From: Powellomyces hirtus
Taxonomy: Eukaryota > Chytridiomycota > Chytridiomycetes > Spizellomycetales > Powellomycetaceae
NCBI GenBank assembly: GCA_025526995.1
Contig: JAHLKG010000008.1
Span: 124,001-188,000, forward strand
DNA length: 64,000 nucleotides
Direction of reading: 5' to 3'
In this document: positions 40,481 to 52,103 of the stretch, piece after piece
How positions within the stretch are numbered: the stretch's first letter is position 1
Layout of the letters: every line of letters begins with the position of its first letter
Translations under genes and position numbers: made by a program
The notes under the pieces: model-generated
What the model was told of the DNA's origin: nothing
The model's input: only the letters and a program-made list of their open reading frames with translations
The model's database searches: none

Positions 40481-41708
40481 AACATGGACCGACGTTGCAC
40501 CACCAGCGCACCCCACCGCATTTCTGCAATGCTGGACCTCTTTTGGCGACAATCAGTCACCTAGCGAAAGGAGGGGACGACGAGACGACGGCAGAGGAAA
40601 ATTGTATATAATTTTATCAATATTGTGAGATCAAAAGCGACAGAGAAAAACTGTCATGCCATTTGTCCCTGCGACAACGTCTTGCACTTCAAACGGCCGA
40701 CCGAGCGCCCCTTTCGCGTTGCCCCATTCTATGTCTCACGCATATCATCCACCCACATCTCCTCCATCTTTCTCGCTCACCGCACGGCTACCACCCACGC
40801 CCTCCAGTGTTGGAGATGGTTCAGCAGCGTGCGGACAAACCCTTCTCATCCACCACCCCCCCCCCCCCCCAAGTCGGGTCTCCTCAGCTGCTGCGACGCC
40901 GTCATGCCCGAAGAGTGACGGAGCTTCGAGTTCAGTTGTGGGCGTCGGGGGACCGGGCGTGATGATGATGATGATGATGATGAGGAGGGCGTGGCGAGCT
41001 GGATTAGGCATTTTCGGCTTGCGTTTGGGATCGCGCTGGCGGAGAATTTTTCCAATCGCTCCGAACGCTCATTGTAATGCGTGAATGGGTCTTGTGATGT
41101 TTTGGGGAATGCTTGTCCGAGGTGGTCAGTAGACAGGTGAAGAGTTGATTTGAGGCCCCGTGATCGCGGGTTCTCGATGAATGTCTTGGGTTGTCCCTTT
41201 TCTTTATTCTTGAATAGTGACATCCCATATTCAAACAGCCACGGTCCTGTTGCATGTGCAACTTTAATGATAATTCAGAAAACAAAAAAAAAAAAAAATT
41301 GCCGCGCGAATGCGCCATACTATGTTCTCAATGATGCAGAAATATCTATACATGTAGTGCGAAAACCTTAAATCCCGCAAAACTTGGGCGGCAGAGTGCC
41401 AGGGTGTCAGTGTGTTGGTCAGGTTTGTCCGCGTCACAGTTGTGTGCTCCAGGTGACAGAAAAGGACGGGGTGTGTTTGTGGTGTGTTTGTCTGGATCGT
41501 TAGGGTACATTCCTATGTGTTCTCCGGATCGGTAGCGTCCATAGTTGTCCAAACCTTCAGGTTGCGATATGCATGGTGGTGACGGTGGGCGCCTGTCCAT
41601 GCTTGTCAAGTCTCGTCTAGGGGTCGTCTCAATGAAATCATAATGCGCTGGTGGCGTTCTCGCAGTCGAAGGGGCGGTATGTTCCGAAATGTGGGCCACC
41701 CTTGGCCG
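40481..41708. other. Convergent intergenic region, no gene recognised
   Basis: About 1.2 kb with a C-tract (about 40856-40870), an ATG trinucleotide run (about 40963-40983) and an A-run (about 41285). Confidence 0.5.
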
Positions 41709-44700
41709 TTAGTCACCGTCAAAAGCCTCGCACAACCGCACCAACCCCACCACCATGCCCCGAAAGGCCATATCATCGATCCTGGCCATCCAATCCTCTC
41801 CCACGCCGCCCGGGGCGCCCTTCCACGCGACCGCCCAGTCGCGTATAAACAGCGCGCGCGGTCCATCGCGGTGCTTGACACACTCGGTCGCTGCAAGATA
41901 GATATAATGCAAGCAGTCTTCCAACAGGGTGTCGCACAGATACTGGTCGGCACATTCGGCTAGTGCGGTCACGGCGCGGATGTGGGATAGGGCCGAACAG
42001 CCGGCCGAGTGGGCGTCGGCGCGCGGGCGGGTGGGGGGTTGCGGTGCGGTTTGGTGGTATGCGAGCATGAGGTTCCAGGTGGATCGGAGGACGCCGCGGA
42101 TGTGCACGTCCTGCGACGGCGCGTGGCGGTCGGTGAGGTGGTACCCGGGCCATTCGAGGATTGCTTTCAGGGCGGGAGACGCGGCTGCGAATGCGGCTTG
42201 GTGGCATTGGACGGGCGCAGTTCCGGGTTCATCGGGGAACACAAACGTTACTGTGGCATCTTTGTCATTCGGTGAGCAAAGGGAGGACTTTGATGATAAG
42301 CTTAGGAAATCAACCACGCGGGGCAAATAAATCTCTTGCTCAAAATGATCCGTGCGAGACAGGTCGAGAAAAGAGCGGCTCGTCCAACAGAGGTATCTCA
42401 AGGCCATGATGGCGTGTCCAGAGATCTGGTGCTCGCTACTCGCGTTGCCTTCCAGACCCTTGTTGCTCGTCTGACCTCGGAGAGCCATACTCAACAGTAA
42501 ATCCAAGGCCGCACTATGCATCGGATCCGATGATAATGCTTTGGGAACCATCGTGCTTCCGTAGTAAAACGCCATGCTGATCGCCAGCTTCTCCCGAAAC
42601 GCTACAGATGCTGCCATGTTGCTGTTAGGCGATGTGCAGTAAAACTTGAACAAGCGCAAGACTGTTTCATTCCGTGTCTTTGCGAGCTCGTTTCCAAATG
42701 CGGTTAGAAATACCGCACCTTCACCCGGCTGGGCCAGTTCTTTGCGGACAAGAGGCTCGAATATGGCAGAGAAGCCGAGATTTTCAATCATGATTCGGAG
42801 CAGTTCTGGCGTCGCGATCAGTCGGCCAAGCACTCGGACGAGGATCCTCGACACTGGAGAAGCTTCGTCCAATGGTGTCAACGAATCGGCCAGCTTGGAC
42901 AGTGTGGCTGGAGTCAGAAGCTGGGATTGTGCCTTTCCCACCCCAATAAGAGAATCGAGCAACCCCGCGGCTGCCAATCTAGACTTGTCCGCATTCGAAG
43001 ATTCCGCCGACTCTTCACTGCTCAGATGCAGATCCAGGTCTAGAATGTTCACATTCGTGGTCACAAGGCGCAAGATCACAGGAAATACCGAAACTACGCC
43101 GGCCGCTACCGACCGCCGTGATACCCACGTTTCTGGCACGCGGTCAGCGACCACGCCAAACAACGCCAGCGGGCAACTGCATACCACTTCCGCAACCCCC
43201 GAATCGTGGCCATAGTTCTCGTATAGGAACGTCATTGATCTCTGCATAATGCTTTCCCTATATGCTGAAAGCCATGGTGCAACAGACTTGTCCTCTGAGG
43301 CTGCTGCAGCACAAACGAGAAGTTGGACGCAGAAATGCACCACAGTGAATCCCGAGGTCTGCGCGCACGCCGTCCGAATTGGCTGTATGACGCCATCTAA
43401 CCCTTCATGAGTGACCTCTCTCCCAAACTTGCCGTCCCTCATCTTGTACCGGATGCCCGAATTTTCCGCTGCGCGCTGCAACGTCACGAAAAGAAGGTGC
43501 ATCGTTTCCAACGGCAACTCCACTTGCGCATCGAGAATTTGTGGACCGTATCGAACGTCAATGAGCTTTTGCAATAGCCCTTCGTCGACCAGCTTTGTTC
43601 GACATTTTCTATCATTCATCGCTACAGATATTAAGCGAAGAGCACGAAGGCCAAGGCTCGGGTTCGCATTCGCCTTATCACCAGAATCAGGTGCAGAGAA
43701 GCGTCTCTCGCCAGTTGTAGTACCGAGCAGCAGTGATTCAATGCTTTCCACAAGCTTGGCGTGAAACAAGGATAACAGCTCCGGAGGCGTCTGAGCATAC
43801 TGTTCGATCCCATGCTCCTCGTTGATGATAAAAGTCAAAAGCTTCAGAATTTTGTCCTGTGCGCGCTCGACATCCGGTGCCTTGTACTTTTGCACGTAGG
43901 CACTGGAATCAATCGTCTTCCATAGTTTCAGCAGTATCAGGGTAATTTGCGCTCGGATCCCCGAGCGCAGAGTTTCAGTCGTGCGGGGAAGGCAGAGAAG
44001 CAGGAGGTCGAGAACGGGTAAGATGAGGTAGATGGACGGCCGGGATTCCGATAGCATTCGAGCGTATTCCGTAATGCTCTGCACCATTTGAAGGCTTAGG
44101 ATGTCCTGACCCAGTGTCTCAAAGGTTTGTGTCGATTTCATCACCATGAGCAGGATTTGACAAGTTCCCTTGGCCATATCAAGACCTTCAGAGACGTCAT
44201 CGGAGACCAGAGAATCAAGCGAACTGCTGGACGCGACTTGTTCCAGAATCGTCAAAAGGGCACTGACACCATAAGAACCAAGCCGGGTTACCATCTCTGA
44301 ATCGCGCTTACACAAGAGGTACAGCACGGAGACAGCGGGGGAGAGGAACTTACGGTTCGTATCCGTGAGGTTCACTGAGTGACTGGACATCCCATCAGAT
44401 ACCTCAGTGGAAACAAAGGAACCGATAGCACCCACCAGCGATTCAAAGACATCAATTCTGGTGAGGCCTCCGGGGGTGGGAGAGATCCCTTCTTTTAGTA
44501 TTTGACGAACGAATGTGACCGCTAGAGTGGGCACTTCGATTGCCACCGCCGACTTGTCGACAAGTGGTGCGCGCGCCGTGACCAACTCATTCAAGACGGC
44601 TGCCACAGTTGAGCCTGTGGGATCCGGAATGAGCGGAATAACGCGGCCGACAGCGACCTTGCAGATGGCGACCAAAATTTTCAATATGTAGAAATGCAAC

Positions 44701-45203
44701 AGACGTTCCTGCTGCCCATGGAAGACATCAAATAGAATCTGAACAGCTGATGAGGTGTAATGTCCACTATCGCGGTCCGCAGTCCTAAGGGGCTCGAGAT
44801 AGAGGGGCACTATCTCGTTTCGCGCGAATACGGGATTTCTCACTTTGAGACCTGTTGGCTTGATAATGCTGCCCAGTATGCGGAGAGCGCCAACTCGAAC
44901 CCGGACACAGCGGACGTTGAGGACCCCACTGACTGTAGCGATCACCGCACGGATGTCTTCCCTATCCCGGATAGCTTCTGCGGACCCTTCGGACCGGCGC
45001 GTGCTGGCCATCTCGTAGAGTACGTGTCGTAAGGTGTCAAGGATATCGCAAAACTCGTCCACATTGGACGATGCCACAGAAAAGCCCAGTAACGCAGAGC
45101 GCAGTTTGTCGCATAGTTGTTCAGCTGTGCGGCGTTGCTGTTGGGTCACCATTTGAGACGCTTCGGTGGCATCGGTCTTTTGCCTCTTTGTTCCTCGCCG
45201 CAT
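41709..45203 (-). CDS. Armadillo-repeat protein with C-terminal BTB-like domain (ARMC5-like)
   Basis: Intronless, 1164 residues from ATG 45203 (MRRGTKRQKTDATEASQM, a nuclear-localisation-like start); an in-frame ATG at 45302 would add 33 residues. Most of the chain is alpha-helical repeats of armadillo type (VRVGALRILGSIIK, LRALRLISVAMNDRKCRTKL, AAGLLDSLIGVGKAQSQL). Near residue 1000 comes DATVTFVFPDEPGTAPVQCH then QAAFAAASPALKAILEW, a BTB/POZ-like pattern, and further helices to the end. Animal ARMC5 has this order and is a CUL3 adaptor for RNA polymerase II subunit RPB1. Equating this fungal protein with ARMC5 is inference from architecture. Its start is 260 bp from the CDK7 start. Confidence 0.68.
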   Translation of the reverse strand: MRRGTKRQKTDATEASQMVTQQQRRTAEQLCDKLRSALLGFSVASSNVDEFCDILDTLRHVLYEMASTRRSEGSAEAIRDREDIRAVIATVSGVLNVRCVRVRVGALRILGSIIKPTGLKVRNPVFARNEIVPLYLEPLRTADRDSGHYTSSAVQILFDVFHGQQERLLHFYILKILVAICKVAVGRVIPLIPDPTGSTVAAVLNELVTARAPLVDKSAVAIEVPTLAVTFVRQILKEGISPTPGGLTRIDVFESLVGAIGSFVSTEVSDGMSSHSVNLTDTNRKFLSPAVSVLYLLCKRDSEMVTRLGSYGVSALLTILEQVASSSSLDSLVSDDVSEGLDMAKGTCQILLMVMKSTQTFETLGQDILSLQMVQSITEYARMLSESRPSIYLILPVLDLLLLCLPRTTETLRSGIRAQITLILLKLWKTIDSSAYVQKYKAPDVERAQDKILKLLTFIINEEHGIEQYAQTPPELLSLFHAKLVESIESLLLGTTTGERRFSAPDSGDKANANPSLGLRALRLISVAMNDRKCRTKLVDEGLLQKLIDVRYGPQILDAQVELPLETMHLLFVTLQRAAENSGIRYKMRDGKFGREVTHEGLDGVIQPIRTACAQTSGFTVVHFCVQLLVCAAAASEDKSVAPWLSAYRESIMQRSMTFLYENYGHDSGVAEVVCSCPLALFGVVADRVPETWVSRRSVAAGVVSVFPVILRLVTTNVNILDLDLHLSSEESAESSNADKSRLAAAGLLDSLIGVGKAQSQLLTPATLSKLADSLTPLDEASPVSRILVRVLGRLIATPELLRIMIENLGFSAIFEPLVRKELAQPGEGAVFLTAFGNELAKTRNETVLRLFKFYCTSPNSNMAASVAFREKLAISMAFYYGSTMVPKALSSDPMHSAALDLLLSMALRGQTSNKGLEGNASSEHQISGHAIMALRYLCWTSRSFLDLSRTDHFEQEIYLPRVVDFLSLSSKSSLCSPNDKDATVTFVFPDEPGTAPVQCHQAAFAAASPALKAILEWPGYHLTDRHAPSQDVHIRGVLRSTWNLMLAYHQTAPQPPTRPRADAHSAGCSALSHIRAVTALAECADQYLCDTLLEDCLHYIYLAATECVKHRDGPRALFIRDWAVAWKGAPGGVGEDWMARIDDMAFRGMVVGLVRLCEAFDGD

Positions 45204-45463
45204 TTTGCCAAGGCGGAGAAATCTTCCTTCTGTACTGTAAATTGATCGCAGCGAGTGTTTGTTTGATCTCTCATATTGTATCTCGCGGGCCGCAGTGTAC
45301 ATTCAGGAATTTCCGCATTGCAGAACAATGTCAAAAAGCAACGCATGAGCGTGATGTGACCATTGACAGTGTTCACTTACGTAACTCCTGTCAATGCGAC
45401 TTGCTGACAGGCTGTGTTCGATCGTTTGACCTCCATGATTTGCATTTTGCAGTCGACAACCTA
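45204..45463. promoter_or_regulatory. Shared divergent promoter (ARMC5-like / CDK7)
   Basis: 260 bp between two start codons on opposite strands; no TATA-like box stands out. Confidence 0.5.
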
Positions 45464-47114
<1,651 letters not shown>

Positions 47115-47959
47115 TTCCTTGTATATATTTTATCCTTGCATACCTCAATATCTGAAGTCAGACCGATCGAATCAACAATGTTTATCAACAATGTTTCTAG
47201 TAATGCTGGCCAGGTAGGCAGGGAATGTGTGGTTTATCCAGGGAAGAATGTGAGCCTCTTTTCAGTTTCGCGCATAGTCCGCCAAATTCCCCCTTTGATA
47301 TTCTCGTGGTTGGCCAAACAATCTCAATCAAAGTTGTTCACCTGTACTTGTCCAGCGAAACAGTGAAATATTACGGGTTTCCCTGCATCACAATTGTTGA
47401 CCAGATTTCATTGGCAAAGACTACGCATTCTATCGTATGCTTTTTGACTCAATAACGCATCTTGACATGATAAGGTTGGTGTTGCATGTCCTCTTGTGAG
47501 ACATTGCCAGTGTCATCTTCACAATCTTGGCTGATGCTCCGTGTAGCTCAAATCTGAGCGAAAACTCTTTCCGAGGAACACCGTTTCCTTTCCATTCGTT
47601 GGAGATTCCAGTGAAGTGGTTCTTTTCATCTTTGTAGGGCCAGATATTGGCATTTTGCGGAAGCGTGAATCATGCCCTAATGATCTCTGTTACATGATGC
47701 CGATTGTTTCTGACCAGTGCGGTCTTGCCTGGCCAGACACAGAATGCCGTCCAATAAATATCTGTGCACGTATCCCAAATTGAAGGAAGAATCCATTTGC
47801 CTGCTACATCCATGCGGGTACCTTTTTGAAGGCTCTTCAAACAGTTCAGGAGGGGTGGACGCTTGGCCGCGATAACCGTGAACGAATTACGATTCACGAA
47901 TTACCTTTCCTGACAAAATAACAAGCACCTTCAGACTCCTATCAGGTATTTGATAGTTT
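47115..47959. other. Intergenic, no gene recognised
   Basis: About 850 bp after CDK7; short minus-strand frames here may belong to the decayed gene next to it. Confidence 0.4.
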
Positions 47960-48760
47960 GATTCAGAGAATGGCTAGGGCTTGCACGGCTCACTGAAGGA
48001 CAGGAGGCCAGGCCCTCTGATCTGGGTAGATGTACCAAGAATGGTTCCATTTCCAAAATCTCGGATTTCATCGCGGACGTGATAGTCTTGTAGAACACGG
48101 CGAAGTGCATCAGAACAAAGCGTTTTCCGGCAATCGCATCGTTTGATCACCCCCCCCCCCCCCCCCCCTCCCAGATTAAGCGTGCCAGACTGGAGCTTCG
48201 CAGTAGCATCCAATGATTCTGATATAGGCGTCATCGACGAAATGTACAAGGTCACCTTTTCTGGCAGCGGACTTTGCTGGGTCCCTGATGCCAGTTGAGT
48301 CGATAAGAGCGCATCCTATGGCAAAGGCTGACAATTGCTGCATCATTTCTCCATCGATCCATTTGAAGAATCATACCCCGCCTCAAGATGGAAACCACCA
48401 CGAAAAGTAGCCAGCCATTCGGCTGTTCGATGGAGAAAGATGTATGCTGTTTCTCCCAGAGATGGGTGATGAGCTTCGACTTCAAGAGCCCTTCTTGCCC
48501 GCCAAAGAGACGCTCACAAGCGCCACACAACATTCTCCATGAGGCGCTTTTCGAGCTTTACAAGGTAACTCCTGGAGAATCCAGCATTCTCATGAATTTC
48601 AAAATAAGCTTTTCGTATATGGCCTTGATTGAGCTCTGTGGAAAGATGTGGCTGTACCAAACATCCCATGTGAGATGATCAACATAACATGCAGCAACCG
48701 CAATCGTGACTCGAGGCGAAACCAAAGTCCGGGAAGGAATCCAACAACTGTTGTGCTGCA
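47960..48760 (-). pseudogene. Decayed gene of unknown family
   Basis: One minus-strand frame reads KAYFEIHENAGFSRSYLVKL, EKRLMENVVWRL, a TGA, then ALEVEAHHPSLGETAYIFLH, RTAEWLATFRGGFHLEAGYD and SSNGSMEK before another stop. A one-base shift continues with MQQLSAFAIGCALIDSTGIR, DPAKSAARKGDLVHFVDDAY, IRIIG. The long, natural-looking reading broken by single stops and a shift suggests a dead gene. A C-tract of about 19 bases (48150-48168) interrupts it. I do not recognise the family. Confidence 0.45.
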
Positions 48761-49289
48761 GGGCAGGGTTCCTTCAAGAGGAGGCAAGATTTTGAAGCAT
48801 GTTTAATTACAGTTCGGCGTTGCGTTGTTCAGTGGCCACGACTGTGCGATTTTGGCTTGGAGACGGTGGGCAAACGCCGCTTTCCTCTGGCAGTGCCCTG
48901 TGAGCAGCTTTCTCTCCTTGTGCTGGACAGCCGGCTTCGTAATGGCACATCGCTTGGTTATAGCGCGAATGTGCCTTCTCATCCTTACTTGAGCTGTCTT
49001 CTGCAAGTTGCGTGTCAAGAATTGCTGCATCACGAAACTCCTTGTTGTCGTAAGTTCCTGTGCCTTCTTTGCCTTCGCCTCCTGCATAGTTGAATTTCTT
49101 TTCAGTGAGGAAGTGAAACACCAACTCTGCATTTCGATCACGTGCCGATCACCGCATGAGTCAGCAGAGGTGAGCGAAACTGCAAAAACAAAAATGTCGT
49201 GCCTCGACTTGCGCCAAACCGTTACTCTTAGCCTATTCGTAGAGTTCTCTGAACTTCCCTAACATTCTGAAAACATTTCCTAGGACGAG
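48761..49289. other. EMG1 5' flank with possible 5'UTR intron
   Basis: A CTAACATTCTG...CCTAG acceptor lies just before the EMG1 ATG, suggesting a leader intron. A minus-strand open frame (49124-48807, Glu/Lys-rich) is of doubtful reality. Confidence 0.4.
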
Positions 49290-50124
49290 ATGAACAGCAT
49301 CGCAAACCCGCAGGCTGCACCCAAAACAGTCAAAGAAAAGTCGTCAGCAAAACGACTTATCGTCGTCCTCGAACAAGCCTCTCTGGAGACTGTGAAATTG
49401 GGAAAAGGAAAAGAAGGCTACTACGCCCTTCTCAACTGCGACGACCACCACCACCTGCTGAAGAAGCACGGCAAAGACGTCTCAGAGTCCCGACCCGACA
49501 TTACGCATCAATGCCTGCTCACGCTCCTTGACAGCCCGCTGAATAAAGCCGGCTTATTGCAAGTCTACATTCAAACCACAAAGAACGTCCTTATTGAAGT
49601 GAACCCGCATGTTAGAATACCGAGAACGTTCAAGCGATTCTCCGGCCTCATGGGTATGTGCCTAAATTGCTGCTATCATGGGAATGGTTGTGCGAACTTG
49701 GTTGCTGAATTTTACAACTGTTCTTAGTGCAACTTCTCCACAAACTGAGCATTCGTGCCGTCAACGGACCGGAAAAGCTCCTGAAAGTCATCAAAAACCC
49801 CATCACCGACCACCTTCCCCCAAATGCTCGCAAAATCAGTAAGTCTCACAACACCTTTCCTCACTCCGCTCAACCTCCAATTTTGATCGATTGTCCACAG
49901 CAATGTCTTCCGATGTCCCTGCCGTACGGTTAGGTCCGTACGTCACATCCCTACCTAAAGACGAGCCTGTTGTTTTCTTCATCGGCGCTATGGCACACGG
50001 AGCGGATACGTGGGTAGATGATATCGTGGATGACAAGATATCAGTTTCCGAGTACCCGCTATCGGCCTCAGTTACTTGCGGAAAGCTGACGTGCGCGTTC
50101 GAGGACATGTGGAATATTCTGTAA
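49290..50124 (+). CDS. EMG1: 18S rRNA pseudouridine methyltransferase EMG1/NEP1
   Basis: Three exons (49290-49653, 49728-49838, 49901-50124), 232 residues. Family stretches: [87 protein letters not shown] and [23 protein letters not shown]1 methylates N1 of a pseudouridine in 18S rRNA and is needed for small-subunit assembly. One difference: the SAM-binding loop reads [10 protein letters not shown] where relatives have GAFAHGK. Start chosen at the first in-frame ATG after a splice acceptor. Confidence 0.95.
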
Positions 50125-50348
50125 GGTGCTGGAAACAACGGATGTACATATAGATTGAGACAAAACGAGGCGCGAATAGTAATACAAGTCCGCTGACAGC
50201 CACGTAACGAATCTGATAGCGAGGACGTGTTGAAAATTGCCTTTCACGATATCCTCCATATTATGGAGGTATATACATTTGCAAACGTAAGAAATGTGTG
50301 TCTGGGAGTGCTATAGCAGCTCTAAGTCTATGGATGGGCCAAACAGGT

Positions 50349-51611
50349 TCATAACTTAGCATTGTCCTTCCCATCACTCTTCACTACCCTAATCTCCTTA
50401 AATTGGTCCTTTTCCATGCGCACATGGACTCTGTGCAGTTGACCTTTCGCTCCTGGCGTGCCTGCGTGCAGCTCATCCCCAGCCAGGACGAGAACGGTTT
50501 GTCCATTGTCCAGAGTGCGACGTTCGGGAAGCATGGGGGCAAGATCAGCCGGTGTTCTTGAGCGATCCCCTGCTACGTATGACTGCAGGTCCGAAAGTTT
50601 CATGGTGGATAGCTCTAGAAGCGTGCAGTATTGCGGTAGAAACAGAGCAATGCCTACATAGGAAAAGATGTGCTCATTAGATAATTGAAGGTAGCCTACG
50701 CGACACAACCTCAAACTAACGTCCGGCATCAAACGCATCGAGCGCTTGTTGTGGCGTAAACCAGTCCAGATCCACTGTTTCAATTCCATCAAATTTTCCA
50801 ACTTGCCCCAGTTCGGCACCGCCAGTGCTTGACTGAGCCGTATCCAAAATAGTTAAGAAGAACTGCGTGTCAAATCGTGACTTCACCGTTGTTGGTGTTA
50901 TCCAGTTACACCAATGGACGAGCTGTGACACGTTTGGGCGGGTACGAGCCGCTGCGCAGAAGTCTATGAACGCGGATGCCGTGGAATGGACCTTTTTTCT
51001 CCACTGAGTGAGTTCGGCAATTGGTAGCGAGGGTGGTGGAGTCGTGAGAGCGATCCCACTTTCCTCAAATGTTTCTCGAACGGCTGCGATATAGTACGGA
51101 AGAATGTCCTTCATGCTGTGCAAAATAGCACCGATGAGCGGGGCGAGAGAAGTCATGATTGATCGGAAAGGCGTACTTAGATCTCGCAACACGGCTCTCG
51201 TCCTCTTTCGACAATAACTTGCGCCAGTTCGCACTGCTGTCTTCAGGATCAACCATACCACCTGTGGAAACCATTCGTTTGAATCGAAAGTATAATCACG
51301 CATGCCGACTAAAATGCAGACCTGGATACACGTGGAGAGACCCAAACGCTCCCCGCGCGTTCCTTCGTTGCCCGCATTAGCTGGGGTCTGGAACGTGCGC
51401 GAAGAGTTTTGAACAGACCTTTTCAGCATCAACACTTTGAAGTCTGACTCGCAAGGCGGCATACTTTCATTCTGTTGTTTTATTGGCGCGCATACAATAA
51501 CACTAAGACCATGTTACAGTGAGGAAAGTCAAGTCGGGTATGGCCTGGAGAAGAAGAAAGATACCTTGCCGCGTAGCGCATGGGTTTGACTTGCCCTGGC
51601 GTAGAGTCCAT
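50349..51611 (-). CDS. Nudix hydrolase, NUDT19-like
   Basis: Six exons (51611-51565, 51502-51419, 51362-51322, 51261-51177, 51115-50721, 50653-50349), 318 residues. The start reads MDSTPGQVKPMRYAASVIVC, then ESDFKVLMLKRNARGAFGSL, HVYPGGMVDPEDSSANW and the Nudix core AAVRETFEESGIAL (REXXEEXG). The long spacing between GG and REXXEE and the FLPQY segment late in the chain resemble NUDT19, a CoA/acyl-CoA diphosphatase, usually peroxisomal. No clear C-terminal SKL-type signal (ends DNAKL). One junction, AAA-AG then G-AAC, restores the FPGG-like motif and supports the model. Confidence 0.85.
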
Positions 51612-52103
51612 GAGCGGATATCACACTAGAATATTCCAGAGAGCTGTCGTACCTACAGAACCCGCAGCTCCGGATAAGTGTCGTATTGCGCGCTGCATTT
51701 TGATTTTCTGGTTCGCTCTTACTGAAATTCTCGAGACAACCCGTGAGAAGCTCCACCTGATCGTGTCCTGTCAGGCCTGCGCCACGTTTATCGCGTACCG
51801 TACGTGTACACTTACTGTCAATTAAAACTGCGAACACTGTTATAAAGAACTTCCTTGATCCGAGTAGGAAAAGTATGGGATCTGTTCATTCTTTTTTGTG
51901 AGTAAGTAGAGATATTTTTTGATCTTGCTATCTGTATCTGCGAAGTATCATCGTGCGGGGAGTCGTCTTCAAGTGCACCCTGTCAATGACATGTCAATAC
52001 AATGTCACACAAACAGTTGCCATAACAATCACAACCTTTGTGCTTGAAACTGCTTGCGTAATGACAGTTTCTTCGTGTGGTTTGCATTTTGCAGAATTCA
52101 AAA
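51612..52103. promoter_or_regulatory. Divergent promoter region (Nudix / NOL8-like)
   Basis: About 490 bp between start codons. A GTxxGT...GCAG leader intron for the right-hand gene is possible; nothing else seen. Confidence 0.45.

Noticed and set aside
48807..49124. Minus-strand frame of 105 codons before EMG1
   Set aside because: No recognisable domain, and it overlaps another equally long frame; kept only as doubtful.
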